Source: Myxococcota bacterium
GTDB taxonomy: Bacteria > Myxococcota_C > UBA6777
Direction: 5' to 3'
Assembly (NCBI GenBank): GCA_963169055.1
Contig: CAUJFU010000317.1
Coordinates: 1 to 5,058 of the forward strand
Length of the DNA stretch: 5,058 bases
The notes beneath the pieces were generated by a model, which searched no databases, was not told where the DNA came from, and saw nothing but the letters and a program-made list of their open reading frames with translations. A program made the translations under genes and the position numbers. This document shows, piece after piece, positions 4,681 to 5,058 of the stretch; within the stretch, counting starts at the first letter, position 1; every line of letters starts with the position of its first letter.

Positions 4681-5058
4681 AGTGTGGAGAAGGTGTTGGC
4701 AAAGAGGGCAGCTAGAAAAGCCAAGAGCCATCGGGCCTGTTGGGGAGAGAACGAAGAGAGCGGAGGATGGGTGGTTGTGGAAAGGGTAGTGCGGATCTCC
4801 AAAAGGCGCTCTTGTGCGGCGTTTGGCGCAAGAAAAAGCCCAAGCAAGAGTGTTTCTGTCAAGGTCACCCACGCTTCAGCGACCCAGATCCACAACCAAG
4901 TGGGTTGAAAACGTGGGAAAAGATACCAAAGAAAAGGATGCGTCGCGATGTTAATGAGAAAAAGAACGAAGACATGCCGTCTTGTTTTGCCAAGAGAAGA
5001 CCACAAAACAAACGTATAGACAGGCCACTCAAGAGCCAAAGTCCAGAGGAAAGCGTAA
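4659..5058 (-). CDS. Uncharacterised multi-helix membrane protein (5' end outside window)
   Basis: The minus-strand frame is open from the right edge (5057) to TAG at 4661-4659, giving 132 residues of the C-terminal part. A TTG at 5039 is not the start: the frame upstream of it reads YAFLWT and continues the same hydrophobic helix. Four membrane segments can be seen: about 1-19 (YAFLWTLALEWPVYTFVLW), 28-45 (VFLINIATHPFLW region), 52-75 (WLWIWVAEAWVTLTETLLL region) and 109-132 (WLLAFLAALFANTFSTLAG region). Polar or charged residues inside the helices (His, two Glu, Asn) may be functional. A soluble loop of about 30 residues (APNAAQERLLEIR onward) separates the last two. I do not recognise a named family and assign no function. 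The stop lies in a 36-bp repeat copy at a codon that is TCG (Ser) in the other copies, so the C-terminus may have been shortened or may drift in length. It converges on the kinase gene. Confidence 0.82.
   Translation of the reverse strand, partial: YAFLWTLALEWPVYTFVLWSSLGKTRRHVFVLFLINIATHPFLWYLFPRFQPTWLWIWVAEAWVTLTETLLLGLFLAPNAAQERLLEIRTTLSTTTHPPLSSFSPQQARWLLAFLAALFANTFSTLAGFLIL

Noticed and set aside
4141-4872. Minus-strand ORF of 243 codons antisense to the kinase end
   Set aside because: Arg/Pro-rich with no fold features. It overlaps the intact HATPase coding region and a better membrane-protein frame.
4659-5039. TTG at 5039 as the start of the membrane protein
   Set aside because: The frame is open upstream to the window edge and reads as the same hydrophobic helix (YAFLWT), so the gene starts outside the window.

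Overview
The window reads like chromosomal DNA of a Gram-negative bacterium of moderately high G+C content. The coding style, a PhoB/PhoR-type two-component pair and an anaerobic-type radical SAM activase fold would suit a Myxococcota/deltaproteobacterial-like lineage. This is an impression from protein sequence only; no rRNA or marker gene is present to confirm it. No tRNA, rRNA, insertion sequence or CRISPR array was seen.

Layout from left to right. (1) Positions 1-1210, minus strand: a two-gene unit read right to left. It has a 223-residue radical SAM / single 4Fe-4S cluster protein (NrdG / PFL-activase-like) and then, overlapping it by an ATGA stop/start, an unrecognised protein that runs off the left edge. 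(2) Positions 1211-1634: a divergent intergenic region with a 24-bp tandem duplication, a possible minus-strand promoter and a possible 39-codon small ORF just ahead of the next gene. (3) Positions 1635-2339, plus strand: a PhoB/OmpR-family response regulator. (4) Positions 2340-2588: an unusually long gap for such a pair, containing a strong hairpin and other inverted repeats. (5) Positions 2589-4520, plus strand: a 643-residue PhoR-like membrane histidine kinase (TM-sensor-TM-HAMP-PAS-HisKA-HATPase) with an acidic, His-containing C-terminal tail. (6) Positions 4500-4680: tandem 36-bp repeats between two convergent genes, with a degenerate copy over the kinase stop codon. (7) Positions 4659-5058, minus strand: the C-terminal part of an uncharacterised multi-helix membrane protein, 5' end outside the window. 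Its stop codon lies inside a repeat copy, and the remaining repeats stay open in its reading frame as a 12-residue hydrophobic repeat.

How the genes work together. The kinase and regulator should form a phosphorelay: signal sensed in the periplasm, phosphotransfer from His390 to Asp54, then DNA binding by the winged-helix domain. The radical SAM gene and its partner are probably co-translated and separately controlled. Whether the two-component system regulates the divergent radical SAM unit cannot be told from the sequence. The most unusual items are the uncharacterised radical SAM pair, the in-frame repeat with its one-base stop, the structured kinase leader, and a strand-composition switch inside the kinase gene.
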